From assembly GCA_021646465.1 (NCBI GenBank), contig SOET01000013.1, positions 1 through 64,000 on the forward strand: a stretch of DNA of 64,000 bases, in the 5' to 3' direction. Source of the DNA: Candidatus Kuenenia hertensis (GTDB lineage Bacteria > Planctomycetota > Brocadiia > Brocadiales > Brocadiaceae). The notes below the pieces were generated by a model. The model ran no database searches. It worked only from the letters and a program-made list of their open reading frames with translations, and was not told the DNA's origin. The position numbers were made by a program, and so were the translations under genes. Below, in pieces: positions 31,986-40,481 of the stretch. The first letter of the stretch is position 1, and the number at the start of each line of letters is the position of its first letter.

Positions 31986-32019
31986 TTTTTCCTGATGAAA
32001 ATTTTCAGGAGTTTTTTAC
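31986..32019 (+). terminator. Possible terminator after the basic ORF
   Basis: CCTGATGAAAATTTTCAGG followed by AGTTTTTT: a short inverted repeat (CCTGA/TCAGG) and a T run, 31 bp after the ORF stop. The stem is weak, so this is tentative. A second, stronger inverted repeat follows at 32018. Confidence 0.35.
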
Positions 32020-32054
32020 AGAGTAAATTATTCCTGTAACATAATTTACTCTGT
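32018..32054. repeat. Perfect 14-bp inverted repeat
   Basis: ACAGAGTAAATTAT (32018-32031) and ATAATTTACTCTGT (32041-32054) are exact complements around a 9-base loop. No T tract follows, so it is not a normal rho-independent terminator. It could be an operator or an RNA hairpin in the long leader region before the AsmA-like gene. Confidence 0.6.
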
Positions 32055-32112
32055 GTATAATAGCAAGTGAAACGTTCGTTTGCCGGGCTTTTCGCTAAGT
32101 TATATTGAGTTT

Positions 32113-32160
32113 CTCCAATCCGTTTGTTTTTGAAATATTTAATTGGAGGGAAAACGGATG
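32113..32160 (+). promoter_or_regulatory. Overlapping stems that cover a ribosome-binding site
   Basis: CTCCAAT (32113-32119) can pair with ATTGGAG (32142-32148), and CCGTTT (32120-32125) with AAACGG (32152-32157). Together they make an H-type pseudoknot, or two exclusive helices. The GGAGGG Shine-Dalgarno lies in one arm and the ATG at 32158 touches the other. Such a layout usually means translational control by a ligand or protein. No known riboswitch consensus was recognised. Confidence 0.4.
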
Positions 32161-32295
32161 TTTCTTTCCCTGAGTAATAAAACGAAAATTTGCCAATATA
32201 ACAGGCATCAGATCAAGGCGTTTTTTTCGTATATTCTATCCAAAAGCAATTCATGCCAAAATTCAAGTAGTTGCAACAATATAATTATATATTAA
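32158..32295 (+). CDS. Possible 45-residue ORF behind the structured leader
   Basis: ATG at 32158 with GGAGGG seven bases upstream opens 45 codons ending in TAA at 32293-32295. The translation is unremarkable (MFLSLSNKTKICQYNRHQIK at the start) and becomes Ser/Asn-rich, so it may be a leader peptide or a chance frame. Apart from this ORF and the repeats above, 31956-32427 holds no recognisable gene. Confidence 0.25.
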   Translation: MFLSLSNKTKICQYNRHQIKAFFSYILSKSNSCQNSSSCNNIIIY

Positions 32296-32427
32296 CGTTT
32301 TTTTTTGTTATAATTTCTTCACATTTACTATCAAATCATCAGCAGGGAAAGTACTCAGTTACTGCTACTTTATGAATAGTATCTTCCATTTTCACCTTAG
32401 TAAGTTTTATGCAGGAGAATATGTTAA

Positions 32428-35076
32428 ATGAGAAAAATAATTATCATACTATCATCTGTTTTTATTTTTCTTTTAATAACAGTAATTATTGCACCCTTTG
32501 TTGTTGATTTGAATAAATATAAGGGACGGATAATTACACTTGCAAAACCTTATTTGAAGAGAGAATTTGATTTTGCAGATGTTAAACTTACCATAATCAG
32601 CGGCCTGGGAGCAGAAATCAACGGATTGCGTATTGCAGACAATCCGGAATTCGGAACAGAAGATTTTCTCTCCCTGCAAAAACTTCGCATAAAGGTGAAA
32701 CTATTTCCATTAATAAAAAAAGAAATACAAATCAAGAAGTTGATTATGGACAGTCCAGTTGTCCATTTGGTTCGGAATTCAAAAGGTGAGTTTAATTTTT
32801 CCGATATGGTAAATGATACAGAAAAAGCAGAGACGCCACCTGCGAAAGATGGAAAACGGAAAGAAAAAAAATCAGATGATGGAGAAAAACAGAAACCTGA
32901 TAGGGAGAAAACTGATACGGATAATGATCATAGCCCTTTTCTCGCCGGATTAATGGTTTCTCAATTTGTTATCGAGCAAGGCCAGATACATTTTTTTGAT
33001 AGTTTTATTCGTGATGAACCGGTAACAACGGTAATTGATGCATTAGATATCGAATTAAAAAATGTGTCATTAGATAATCCTGTGTCGGTATATGTATCAG
33101 CTTTATTTCCGGGGAGAACCGAACAAAGCCTTCGTCTGAAGGGAATGATTGGTCCAGTGGGAGAGAGCATGGACATTGCGGGTCTTTTTGTGGATCTTAA
33201 CGTTTCTGCCAAAAACATTTTTCTTAATACATTTGCTCCCTATATTCCGGAAGATTTAATGGTATGTCCTCTTGAAGGAATTGTTAATATGACGGTAAAT
33301 ATGAGGGGAGATATTAATTCAGGACTTGAATTAGAGTCTGAAATAAAGGCTGAAAAGCTGGCGATGTCCATAAAAGATGTTGATGAAAAAATACAGAATG
33401 TAGATTTTACCCTTCAGGAAAAGTTGAAATATGAAGACAAAAAAGGGGGGCTCAGTCTTCAACAATTGGATTTAAATCTGAATGATAATGTTGTTTCATT
33501 GAGGGGTAATATAGAAAACATGAAAGCAAATCCTCAATGGGATTTGACTCTTTCTTCAAAAATGAATGCGCTTGATGAAGTTATAAAAATGTATCCTGCC
33601 TTAAAAGAAGGTTTACCGGAAAATTTCCAAATCACAGGCCCCATAAATATGGAAATGAATTCTAAGGGAAATATGGATACTATGCAAATATCCGGACATA
33701 CGGAAATGGATGATGCGGAAATAATATATGGCGAAATATTTCAGAAGCCAAAACAGGTTCCATTTCAACTATCGCTTAAAGCAGATAAAGTCGCAGATAT
33801 CATAAAACTGGAGTCTCTTACGGTTAATCTGCAAAATGCATCTCTTAATAGTTCCGGTACTATAGAGGGCATGGCGAATCCTCGGTTTGATTTAACGAAT
33901 GCCACAAATGAATTTTCTTTGAAAGGGTGGGGTGCAATTGTTCCCATGCTCAAAGAATACAAGCCGGAAGGGACAATTAGTATCAAAAATTATGTGAAGG
34001 GTAATTTTGATGACGCATCTGTGAATATGCAGGTCTCATCTCCGAAACTTGCGTTTAAACTTCCTGCTTCATTGTCAGAATCAGGTGGTCAGGAAAATAA
34101 GAATAAAAATGAGAAACAATCCAAAGATTTTGTTGAATTGTTAAGTCTGGAGTTATTGGCAGAGAAAAAAGCGGACAATATAAATGCCGACGGGAAGGTT
34201 GAAGTAAAAAAGGGAGTTGTACAGGACATTGATTTTGAAGAAATGAACGGGAAGTTTAATTTTCAGAATGACATCGTGAAAATACAGAACTTTCAAATGC
34301 GTACATTTGAGGGAAATATTTCATTGGTAGGTAACTATGACACTAACAGTATGAAATGGAATGCGAGTCCTGTGATCAATAATGTAAAAGTTGAAGGAAT
34401 AGTTGATACTCTTACACAGTACCGTGGCATGATGAAAGGACTTTTTTCAGGTTCTTTTGAAATGAGTGGTTCTTTGGACAATGAAAAGAGAATGGTGGCA
34501 AATGCCGATGGTTCGTTTCAACTTTTGCAAGGAGAGATCGAAAACGTAAATTTTATGGAGACGATAATAGATTCTCTTTTGGGGATGAAAGAAATATACA
34601 AATATGTAGAGAAAAAAAAGGATGTGCTTGAGGAATATAATGTAACGCGATTTGATTCTCTGGACGGTGAATTTTCTCTTTTAAACGAAAAGCTTGATTT
34701 AAAAAAATGTGATATGGAAAATATTTATGTTCCTGAAGTACCAGGTTCAGATGCAAAATTAAAGGGAGATATAAATATTGATACCGGAGACCTTGATTTA
34801 AAAGGTAAAGTCATCTTATCTCCGGAACATTCGGAAAAATTGACAAAAAAGGCAAAACCATTGAAAGCGCTTGTCAATGAAAAAGGGAATATTGTTCTGC
34901 CTGTTACCGTTACCGGGAACATGAATAAACCGAAACCATCTTTGGATACAAAATATGTACTCAACGCAATGATGAATTATTACGGTAAAGAAGAACTCGA
35001 AAAAGGATTGGATAAGTTAAAAGAGAAGCTTGATCTTGAAAAGTTTGGTTTGGAAAAATTATGGAAAAAAGATTAA
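32428..35076 (+). CDS. AsmA-family protein, inner-membrane anchored
   Basis: 882 residues. One N-terminal membrane helix (IIILSSVFIFLLITVIIAPF, about 5-24) is followed directly by the AsmA motif VVDLNKYKGRIITLAKPYL. A Lys/Glu/Asp-rich stretch lies at about 130-175, and the rest is beta-strand-rich repeats up to a C-terminal AsmA-like domain (KGDINIDTGDLDLKGKVIL). AsmA/TamB-type proteins span the periplasm and are thought to help lipid transport or outer-membrane assembly. The long periplasmic part fits a diderm envelope. Preceded by about 130 bp without features. Confidence 0.8.
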   Translation: MRKIIIILSSVFIFLLITVIIAPFVVDLNKYKGRIITLAKPYLKREFDFADVKLTIISGLGAEINGLRIADNPEFGTEDFLSLQKLRIKVKLFPLIKKEIQIKKLIMDSPVVHLVRNSKGEFNFSDMVNDTEKAETPPAKDGKRKEKKSDDGEKQKPDREKTDTDNDHSPFLAGLMVSQFVIEQGQIHFFDSFIRDEPVTTVIDALDIELKNVSLDNPVSVYVSALFPGRTEQSLRLKGMIGPVGESMDIAGLFVDLNVSAKNIFLNTFAPYIPEDLMVCPLEGIVNMTVNMRGDINSGLELESEIKAEKLAMSIKDVDEKIQNVDFTLQEKLKYEDKKGGLSLQQLDLNLNDNVVSLRGNIENMKANPQWDLTLSSKMNALDEVIKMYPALKEGLPENFQITGPINMEMNSKGNMDTMQISGHTEMDDAEIIYGEIFQKPKQVPFQLSLKADKVADIIKLESLTVNLQNASLNSSGTIEGMANPRFDLTNATNEFSLKGWGAIVPMLKEYKPEGTISIKNYVKGNFDDASVNMQVSSPKLAFKLPASLSESGGQENKNKNEKQSKDFVELLSLELLAEKKADNINADGKVEVKKGVVQDIDFEEMNGKFNFQNDIVKIQNFQMRTFEGNISLVGNYDTNSMKWNASPVINNVKVEGIVDTLTQYRGMMKGLFSGSFEMSGSLDNEKRMVANADGSFQLLQGEIENVNFMETIIDSLLGMKEIYKYVEKKKDVLEEYNVTRFDSLDGEFSLLNEKLDLKKCDMENIYVPEVPGSDAKLKGDINIDTGDLDLKGKVILSPEHSEKLTKKAKPLKALVNEKGNIVLPVTVTGNMNKPKPSLDTKYVLNAMMNYYGKEELEKGLDKLKEKLDLEKFGLEKLWKKD

Positions 35077-35100
35077 AAGGATAAAGGAGAATATTTGCTA

Positions 35101-35907
35101 CTATTTCAGCACTTCATTCATACTGCCACTGCGGTATCCTTCTATATCGAGAGTAACGTATTTATATCCTATTTCCTTGAATTTACTAATTAATTCCTCT
35201 CTTTTGCCGTTTTGTAATAATTTGGGAAAATCTTCAGGCATTACCTCTATTCTTGCTATAGTGTCATGATGCCTTACGCGAAACTGGCGCAACCCGATGC
35301 TTCGTAAATAATCCTCTGCCGCGGCGACAAGAACTAATTTGTTTTCAGTGATGGAATCTCCGTAAGGGAATCGGGATGACATGCAGGCATATGACGGTTT
35401 ATCCCAGTTTGAGAGATGAAGGTATTTTGATATTTCACGTATATCAGACTTTCTGAATCCGAGATCTTTTAAAGGGCTGCGCACGCTGAGTTCTTTTGCA
35501 GCCTCAAGCCCGGGCCTGTATTCGTTCGTATCATCAAAATTAGCCCCATCTGCAACATTTTTGTATCCCTTTTCCTGTGCAATTTCTTTGAGCTTTCCAA
35601 ATAATTCTGATTTGCAGAAATAACATCGGTTTGTAGGGTTTTCCGCAAATCCCTTGATATTAAGTTCGCTGGTATGAATGGTTATATGCGGGATACCAAT
35701 TTCTTGTGCTATCTTTTTTGCCTCTTCATATTCAAATGCGGGATACGTTTCTGACCTGGCGGTGATTGCCAGGGCTTTTTTGCCTAAAACATCAAAACAA
35801 ACTTTTGCGACAAGAGAACTGTCTACTCCTCCCGAAAAAGCAACAACAACACTTTCTAATGCTTCTATATAGTTTTTTAATTTATTGAGTTTATCTTTAG
35901 TATTCAT
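35101..35907 (-). CDS. larE: Pyridinium-dithiocarboxylate sulfur transferase LarE
   Basis: 268 residues, PP-loop ATPase. VVVAFSGGVDSSLVAKVCFD (21-40) is the pyrophosphate loop. LarE adenylates a carboxylated nicotinic mononucleotide and gives it sulfur for the nickel-pincer cofactor of lactate racemase and relatives. The Lactobacillus enzyme sacrifices one cysteine. Here three stand at C95 and C98 (RCYFCKSELF) and C175 (ACMSSRFPYG), the pattern of the [4Fe-4S]-cluster form that can work catalytically. larB and larC are not seen here. Its end faces the AsmA gene, 24 bp away. Confidence 0.85.
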   Translation of the reverse strand: MNTKDKLNKLKNYIEALESVVVAFSGGVDSSLVAKVCFDVLGKKALAITARSETYPAFEYEEAKKIAQEIGIPHITIHTSELNIKGFAENPTNRCYFCKSELFGKLKEIAQEKGYKNVADGANFDDTNEYRPGLEAAKELSVRSPLKDLGFRKSDIREISKYLHLSNWDKPSYACMSSRFPYGDSITENKLVLVAAAEDYLRSIGLRQFRVRHHDTIARIEVMPEDFPKLLQNGKREELISKFKEIGYKYVTLDIEGYRSGSMNEVLK

Positions 35908-35977
35908 TTATGTCCAACTATATCCAACGAGAGTCAAAATATGAGTGAGATATGTTTGAAAATGTTTTACTGAAAAT

Positions 35978-36886
35978 TTACGATAAATCCAGCATTTTCT
36001 GTATTGCGGAATGTGCCTTTTGTGCGATGTCACCGACAACCTTGACCTGATATACAAGGTCTTCTAATGCCCATAATACCTTTTCCAGATTAATGAGTTT
36101 CATATTTGGACAATCAGAAAGTTGAGTAATTGCATAAAATGATTTGTGAGGGTTTTCTTTCTTTAGCCGGTGTAAAAGGCCAATCTCTGTACCAATTATG
36201 AATTCTTTTGCACCGGATTCCTTACAATACTTTGCAATTCCTGTTGTGCTCGCCACGTGATCCGCCAGTTCAATAACATCAGGTGTGCATTCGGGATGTA
36301 CCACAACTTCTGCCTGCGGGCGTTCCTGTTTTGTTTTTACTATATGTTCCGCCAATATTCTGTGGTGCGTTGGGCAGTATCCTTCCCAGAGAATCATGGG
36401 GCGGTTGAGTTGTTTTGATACATATCCTCCCAGACTTTTATCCGGAACAAACAGTATTTCTTGATCGTTGGGAAATGAAGATACGATTTTTATTGCATTA
36501 GAAGACGTGCAACAGATATCGCTCTCTGCCTTTACCGCTGCAGTACTGTTTACATAGCACACCACTTTTGCATTTGGATGTTCTTTTTTTCGAATAATAA
36601 GTTCTTTCCGGGTTATCATATTGGCCATAGGGCAGCCGGCATTTTCATCGGGCAGGAGTACCAGTTTGTCAGGGCAAAGAATTGATGCGGTCTCTGCCAT
36701 GAAATGCACCCCGCAGAAAACAATTATTTCCGCTTCAGCCCTGGCGGCCTGTTGTGATAATCCGAGGGAATCTCCGGTGTAATCGGCAATATCCTGTACC
36801 TCACCTCTTTGGTAGTTGTGAGCGAGTATTATTGCATTTCTTTTCTTCTTTAACTCTTTTATTTTATTTATTATTGATGTAGACAA
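35978..36886 (-). CDS. nadA: Quinolinate synthase A
   Basis: 302 residues. It condenses iminoaspartate with dihydroxyacetone phosphate to quinolinate in NAD synthesis, using a [4Fe-4S] cluster. The three ligands fit C84 (DENAGCPMANMI), C171 (EGYCPTH) and C259 (LSDCPNMKL). NYQRGEVQDIADYTGDSLGL, VVCYVNSTAAVKAESDICCT and FVPDKSLG are substrate-site motifs. Short A-type like the Thermotoga enzyme. Divergent from the aldehyde dehydrogenase gene, with a 282-bp gap holding the promoters. Confidence 0.95.
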   Translation of the reverse strand: MSTSIINKIKELKKKRNAIILAHNYQRGEVQDIADYTGDSLGLSQQAARAEAEIIVFCGVHFMAETASILCPDKLVLLPDENAGCPMANMITRKELIIRKKEHPNAKVVCYVNSTAAVKAESDICCTSSNAIKIVSSFPNDQEILFVPDKSLGGYVSKQLNRPMILWEGYCPTHHRILAEHIVKTKQERPQAEVVVHPECTPDVIELADHVASTTGIAKYCKESGAKEFIIGTEIGLLHRLKKENPHKSFYAITQLSDCPNMKLINLEKVLWALEDLVYQVKVVGDIAQKAHSAIQKMLDLS

Positions 36887-37052
36887 ACCGTAAGCGTTTT
36901 CCAGATGTTATGGTATTGAAATGCCTTTCATTACCGTTATTTGTTACTAGAGGATATAGTGCAAGCACTACAAAAACAAATAATAACACAGTATGATACG
37001 TTTTTAAATACTTTTTTTAAGGAAACTCAATATGTCCTGCGCCAAAGTAAAA

Positions 37053-37081
37053 TTGACTCATATTCATCTATGTGATATAGT
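37053..37081 (+). promoter_or_regulatory. Sigma-70-like promoter for the aldehyde dehydrogenase gene
   Basis: TTGACT (37053-37058) and TATAGT (37076-37081) with a 17-bp spacer, both one mismatch from consensus. Transcription would begin near 37088, about 80 bp before the ATG at 37169. TGACTCA (37054-37060), overlapping the -35, and TGAGTCA (37093-37099), after the start site, are inverted copies and could form an operator pair. Confidence 0.65.
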
Positions 37082-37168
37082 GATTTTTGTTGTGAGTCAT
37101 GGTATTCCGCTCGTTATGATTAATAGGAATTTTTCCTGCAATTTTTAATTTGAGGAGGGAATGGCATT

Positions 37169-38653
37169 ATGAAAGGGCAAAACTACATCAATGGTGCATT
37201 TGTTGATAGCAGTTCCGGCGAGAAGTTTGAAAGCAGAAATCCGGCGAATATTGACGAAGTGCTGGGGACATTTCCTCTTTCTTCTGAAAATGACGTTGAC
37301 AATGCGGTTCAGGCGGCAAAGACCGCTTATGATAAATGGAGAAAGCTCTCGCGAATTAAACGAGGTGAATACCTTGATGAATTTGTGCAGTTGTTAAAAA
37401 AGGACAGGGAATCCCTGTCTCAGTTAGTGACGAAAGAGTGTGGGAAAGGGATTGCGGAAGGCCGTGCAGATGTGACGGAAGGTATTCACATGATTCAATA
37501 TATGTTTGGCACGACGAGGATGTCGCACGGTGATATTATTGATTCGGAAATTGTTGAAAAGGATTCCTTCATGCGCCGCAGACCGAAAGGGGTGGTGGCG
37601 GCCATAACACCGTGGAATTTTCCCTTTGCCATCCCTTTGTGGTTGATATGTCCCTCTATAGTAGAAGGGAATACCGTGGTGCTAAAGCCATCCAGAGAGA
37701 CGTCATGTGTAGCGAATAAAATTGCAGAATATGCGCATGCGGCAGGGTTTCCCCCTGGGGTAATTAATATAATACACGGAGGGTGTGGAGATTCTCTGGT
37801 AAAACATCCTGATATACAGGTAGTCTTGTTTACCGGTTCATGTGAAGTTGGCGAAGGGATCAAGAAGGTTGTTGCCGAATCCTATAACAAGATGTGCGCC
37901 TGCGAAATGGGGGGGAAAAATGCTATCATTGTCCTTGATGACGCCAATATGAATATAGCGGTGAATGCCTCTGTTATCAGTGCCTTTAAAACTTCAGGTC
38001 AGAGATGTACTTCTGCGGGCAGGTTGATTGTGCATGAGAATGTGCTGAAAGAATTTGAAAAGCAGTTTGTTGAACTTGCAAAACGGATAAAAATCGGTAA
38101 TCCTCTTGATGGGGATGTATTTATGGGGCCTGTGATAAATCAGGCGGCAATAGAAAAGATTACGCAATATAATGAGTTGGCAAAGAAAGAGGGAGCGGAG
38201 GTGTTGCTGGACGGCTCAAGGCTTACCGGCAAAGTATACGATAAAGGATATTTTATGTCTCCTTTTGTGTACCGCATGCAAAGTAATTCAAAGAGTCGTG
38301 TTCTCCATGAAGAGGTCTTCGGGCCACATGTTGCGATCATTCCTGTGAAAAGTATTGATGAGGCAATTAATGTGTATAACGATACAGAATATGGCCTTTC
38401 CTGTGCGGTGATTACGGAAGATTTCCGAAAGGCAAGGAGGATAAGGGAGGATTGTGAGTATGGCCTTGGATACGTCAATTTGCCTACAATAGGTGCAGAA
38501 GTGCATTTACCGTTTGGTGGAGTGAAAAAAAGCGGAACCGGCCTCCCTTCTGCAAGTACTTTGATAGATGTGGTTACACACCGGACGGCGTGGACGGTAA
38601 ATCATGACGTGGAAATAAAGATGGCTCAGGGCCTTAGTGTTGAATTACCGTGA
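37169..38653 (+). CDS. Aldehyde dehydrogenase (NAD(P)-dependent)
   Basis: 494 residues of the ALDH superfamily. ITPWNFPFAIPLWLICPSIV (about 146-165) is the cofactor region and VLFTGSCEVGEGI the nucleotide loop. CEMGGKN holds the general-base glutamate (usually LELGGKN). SGQRCTSAGRLIV holds the catalytic cysteine near 282. EVFGPHVAI and LPFGGVKKSG are C-terminal signatures. Similarity in tone is to aminoadipate-semialdehyde and ketoglutarate-semialdehyde dehydrogenases; the substrate stays open. GAGGAGGG lies about nine bases upstream of the ATG, a strong ribosome site. Confidence 0.88.
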   Translation: MKGQNYINGAFVDSSSGEKFESRNPANIDEVLGTFPLSSENDVDNAVQAAKTAYDKWRKLSRIKRGEYLDEFVQLLKKDRESLSQLVTKECGKGIAEGRADVTEGIHMIQYMFGTTRMSHGDIIDSEIVEKDSFMRRRPKGVVAAITPWNFPFAIPLWLICPSIVEGNTVVLKPSRETSCVANKIAEYAHAAGFPPGVINIIHGGCGDSLVKHPDIQVVLFTGSCEVGEGIKKVVAESYNKMCACEMGGKNAIIVLDDANMNIAVNASVISAFKTSGQRCTSAGRLIVHENVLKEFEKQFVELAKRIKIGNPLDGDVFMGPVINQAAIEKITQYNELAKKEGAEVLLDGSRLTGKVYDKGYFMSPFVYRMQSNSKSRVLHEEVFGPHVAIIPVKSIDEAINVYNDTEYGLSCAVITEDFRKARRIREDCEYGLGYVNLPTIGAEVHLPFGGVKKSGTGLPSASTLIDVVTHRTAWTVNHDVEIKMAQGLSVELP

Positions 38654-38686
38654 TACGTATAACTACTTCATATTGAGATCGTTACT

Positions 38687-39262
38687 ATTAAGCATTTACC
38701 AAGACTAGCAAAAAACATATCACGAGAATGGCGCTGGATAGTTACCGCGGTATACATTTTTGCTATCTATGCATTTCTGCCTTTTGCCCCTGAGCTTTGG
38801 AGGTTTGTTCTGCAAATCCTGGGAGAAAAAGCAAACTCTTTGGGCATTCTCGTTGTATGTATAATGGGCGCCTGTTTTCTTTGCTTTTTGATTTTCCGGG
38901 AAAAAACAAAGAATATTTCCATTTATGTAGCATTCTTTTTCATATCTCTGGCGTGTCTCGCCTTATTGAAGTATATGTGCGTAGCCGGAGCGGAGAGATT
39001 CCATTTGCTCCTTTACGGAATTTTAAGCGGTGTTCTGTTTTGGACATTGAGAATCGATGTTAAAAGTAAATGGATATATGTATATATAACCCTTTTGGTG
39101 TGCCTGGTGGGCGCTGTAGATGAGTTTATCCAGGCAATGTTGCCGATGCGGTGTTTTGATGTGCGGGATATCGTGATGAACTGGTTTTCCGGAGGATTGG
39201 GAGAACTCTTTATTGCGTTTGTTTTACACCCCTCCCTTGTTGTCTCAAAAAAAGAAAAATAG
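38687..39262 (+). CDS. VanZ-like membrane protein, no canonical start codon
   Basis: The frame is open from 38663 to the stop at 39260-39262. It reads WRWIVTAVYIFAIYAFLPFA, then further hydrophobic helices (ILVVCIMGACFLCFLIF and AFFFISLACLALLKYM) and DEFIQAMLPMRCFDVRDIVM, the VanZ-type D-x3-N signature region. The first helix lies before any ATG, GTG or TTG; the only usual start, TTG at 38840, would cut it off. A non-standard ATT start (38687 or 38672) or a mutated start is therefore likely; 38687 is a guess. VanZ-like proteins are integral membrane proteins of mostly unknown role. Confidence 0.5.
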   Translation: MKHLPRLAKNISREWRWIVTAVYIFAIYAFLPFAPELWRFVLQILGEKANSLGILVVCIMGACFLCFLIFREKTKNISIYVAFFFISLACLALLKYMCVAGAERFHLLLYGILSGVLFWTLRIDVKSKWIYVYITLLVCLVGAVDEFIQAMLPMRCFDVRDIVMNWFSGGLGELFIAFVLHPSLVVSKKEK

Positions 39263-39282
39263 TAACACTTTAGTCATAAGGC

Positions 39283-39304
39283 AGGGTTTCTTACCCGACA
39301 ATAC
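39283..39304. repeat. Copy of a GGGTTTCTTACCCGACAATA repeat
   Basis: GGGTTTCTTACCCGACAATACC here matches the sequence after nth at 62639-62659. GGGT/ACCC makes a small hairpin. It sits between two convergent genes and may act as terminator, but recurrence suggests a dispersed repeat. Confidence 0.5.
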
Positions 39305-39363
39305 CTTAAGTTTGTTGCCTGTTACCTCAATAAGACAATGCCTTGGCCGTTCAATAATTCTTA

Positions 39364-40137
39364 TTATCGTTTCTTTTTGATAGTAAAAGAGTCAAGCTGT
39401 TTTTTGCATTCATCAGGAGACCTGCGGTCAAGCCATTTTCCCGGACTCTCGCCCTTATCCGTCTTGTACATAATAAACAGATAGCTAAAGCCACGGAGAA
39501 AATAATTGCCCTCAACAGCGGAACTGTGCCAGTGATTTCTCAAGAGTTTCGCGTTGTGGCGGGTTATAGCGATAATATCCACCGGAAGGAAATAATCACC
39601 GAGGATACTGAATAAATTGAACCCTATGGGCAGAAATGGCTTCCCCTTTTTTGCCGAATCGGAGACCAGAAGAGCCATATAGCGGCTTGGTTTGAGTATA
39701 CGATGTATTTCCCGGATTACCCGTTCCATAGCTTCATAATATTCGTTGGAATTTGCTTCTAATTCACCGATACATTTCTCCTTCCCCGAATAAGCAAGGT
39801 GGGTTGAATAGGGCGGGTCAATAAAAACGAAATCGGCGCTTTGTTTTTCCAGGGGGATTTTCCGCGCGTCCGCCAGCTTGATCTCCTTGCGTATCGGGTT
39901 CAGGTCAAAACCGAATGCTTTACGGTGTAACTCCATTGCGACGTCAATGGTAGTGCCTGCACCGCACATGGGATCGACAATAACATCACCTGGCCGTGTG
40001 TATCGGTGCAGGAGGTTCCATATAATATAAGAAGGAGTGGCCCCTTTGTAGCTCTGAGCATGTTCCTGTTCGCGAAGATAATGCTGGGAAGGAAAATCCC
40101 AGAGTGTTAAAGTCTGTAATCGAAGTTTTTTTTTCAT
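39364..40137 (-). CDS. DNA methyltransferase of the N6/N4 class
   Basis: 257 residues. DVIVDPMCGAGTTIDVAMEL (about 51-70) is SAM-binding motif I and DFVFIDPPYSTHLAYSG is catalytic motif IV with DPPY, which points to N6-adenine (or N4-cytosine) methylation. Motif I comes before IV (alpha or gamma order). There is no dedicated target recognition domain of usual size, so the target may be short, or it may be an orphan enzyme or act on RNA. No restriction gene is adjacent, but a restriction-modification pair and a toxin-antitoxin pair follow within 3.5 kb. Confidence 0.72.
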   Translation of the reverse strand: MKKKLRLQTLTLWDFPSQHYLREQEHAQSYKGATPSYIIWNLLHRYTRPGDVIVDPMCGAGTTIDVAMELHRKAFGFDLNPIRKEIKLADARKIPLEKQSADFVFIDPPYSTHLAYSGKEKCIGELEANSNEYYEAMERVIREIHRILKPSRYMALLVSDSAKKGKPFLPIGFNLFSILGDYFLPVDIIAITRHNAKLLRNHWHSSAVEGNYFLRGFSYLFIMYKTDKGESPGKWLDRRSPDECKKQLDSFTIKKKR

Positions 40138-40171
40138 AATATAAAAAAGGGTAGGATTGTTTTCTCTATAT

Positions 40172-40228
40172 CAAACAGCGACGTATATGCGTCTGTTATC
40201 GGGGATGCACTAATAAAATCTGTCCTGC
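40172..40228. repeat. Degenerate dispersed repeat, copy 1
   Basis: CGACGTATATGCGTCTGTTA, then TCGGGGATGCACTAATAAAA and TCTGTCCTGCTTTAATTATT, resembles 41145-41203 (CGTATACGTGTCTGTCATCA then AGGATGCAGGAATAAAATCT). Another relative is near 43923. Each lies just downstream of a minus-strand gene end. Non-coding. Confidence 0.4.
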
Positions 40229-40244
40229 TTTAATTATTCCTGCA

Positions 40245-40481
40245 TTATAATTCATCTCCGGGAATAGCCTTACGGTTGGGTACTTTATCCAATAACTTTT
40301 TAAAATCTTTTTTTCTGGCTCTTTTAGCCCGATCTTTTAAATAGTCTTCGGTTAAGATTGCTGATATTTTCTCTGCAACTGCAGATGATATAAACTGGTT
40401 AATTGAAACGCCTTCTTTTCTGGCAACTTCTTTAATATGCCTATGTATTGAGTCAGGTAATCGTAAGCTTAATGTACTCAT
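40245..40481 (-). CDS. Ribbon-helix-helix antitoxin (HicB/CopG-like)
   Basis: 78 residues. STLSLRLPDSIHRHIKEVAR is the beta strand and first helix of a ribbon-helix-helix DNA-binding fold, and KEGVSINQFISSAVAEKISA the second helix. The C-terminal part is charged and probably binds the toxin. Its ATG overlaps the PIN toxin stop by 4 bp (ATGA), with the toxin gene first, the reverse of the usual order. It likely neutralises the PIN RNase and represses the pair. Confidence 0.75.
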   Translation of the reverse strand: MSTLSLRLPDSIHRHIKEVARKEGVSINQFISSAVAEKISAILTEDYLKDRAKRARKKDFKKLLDKVPNRKAIPGDEL

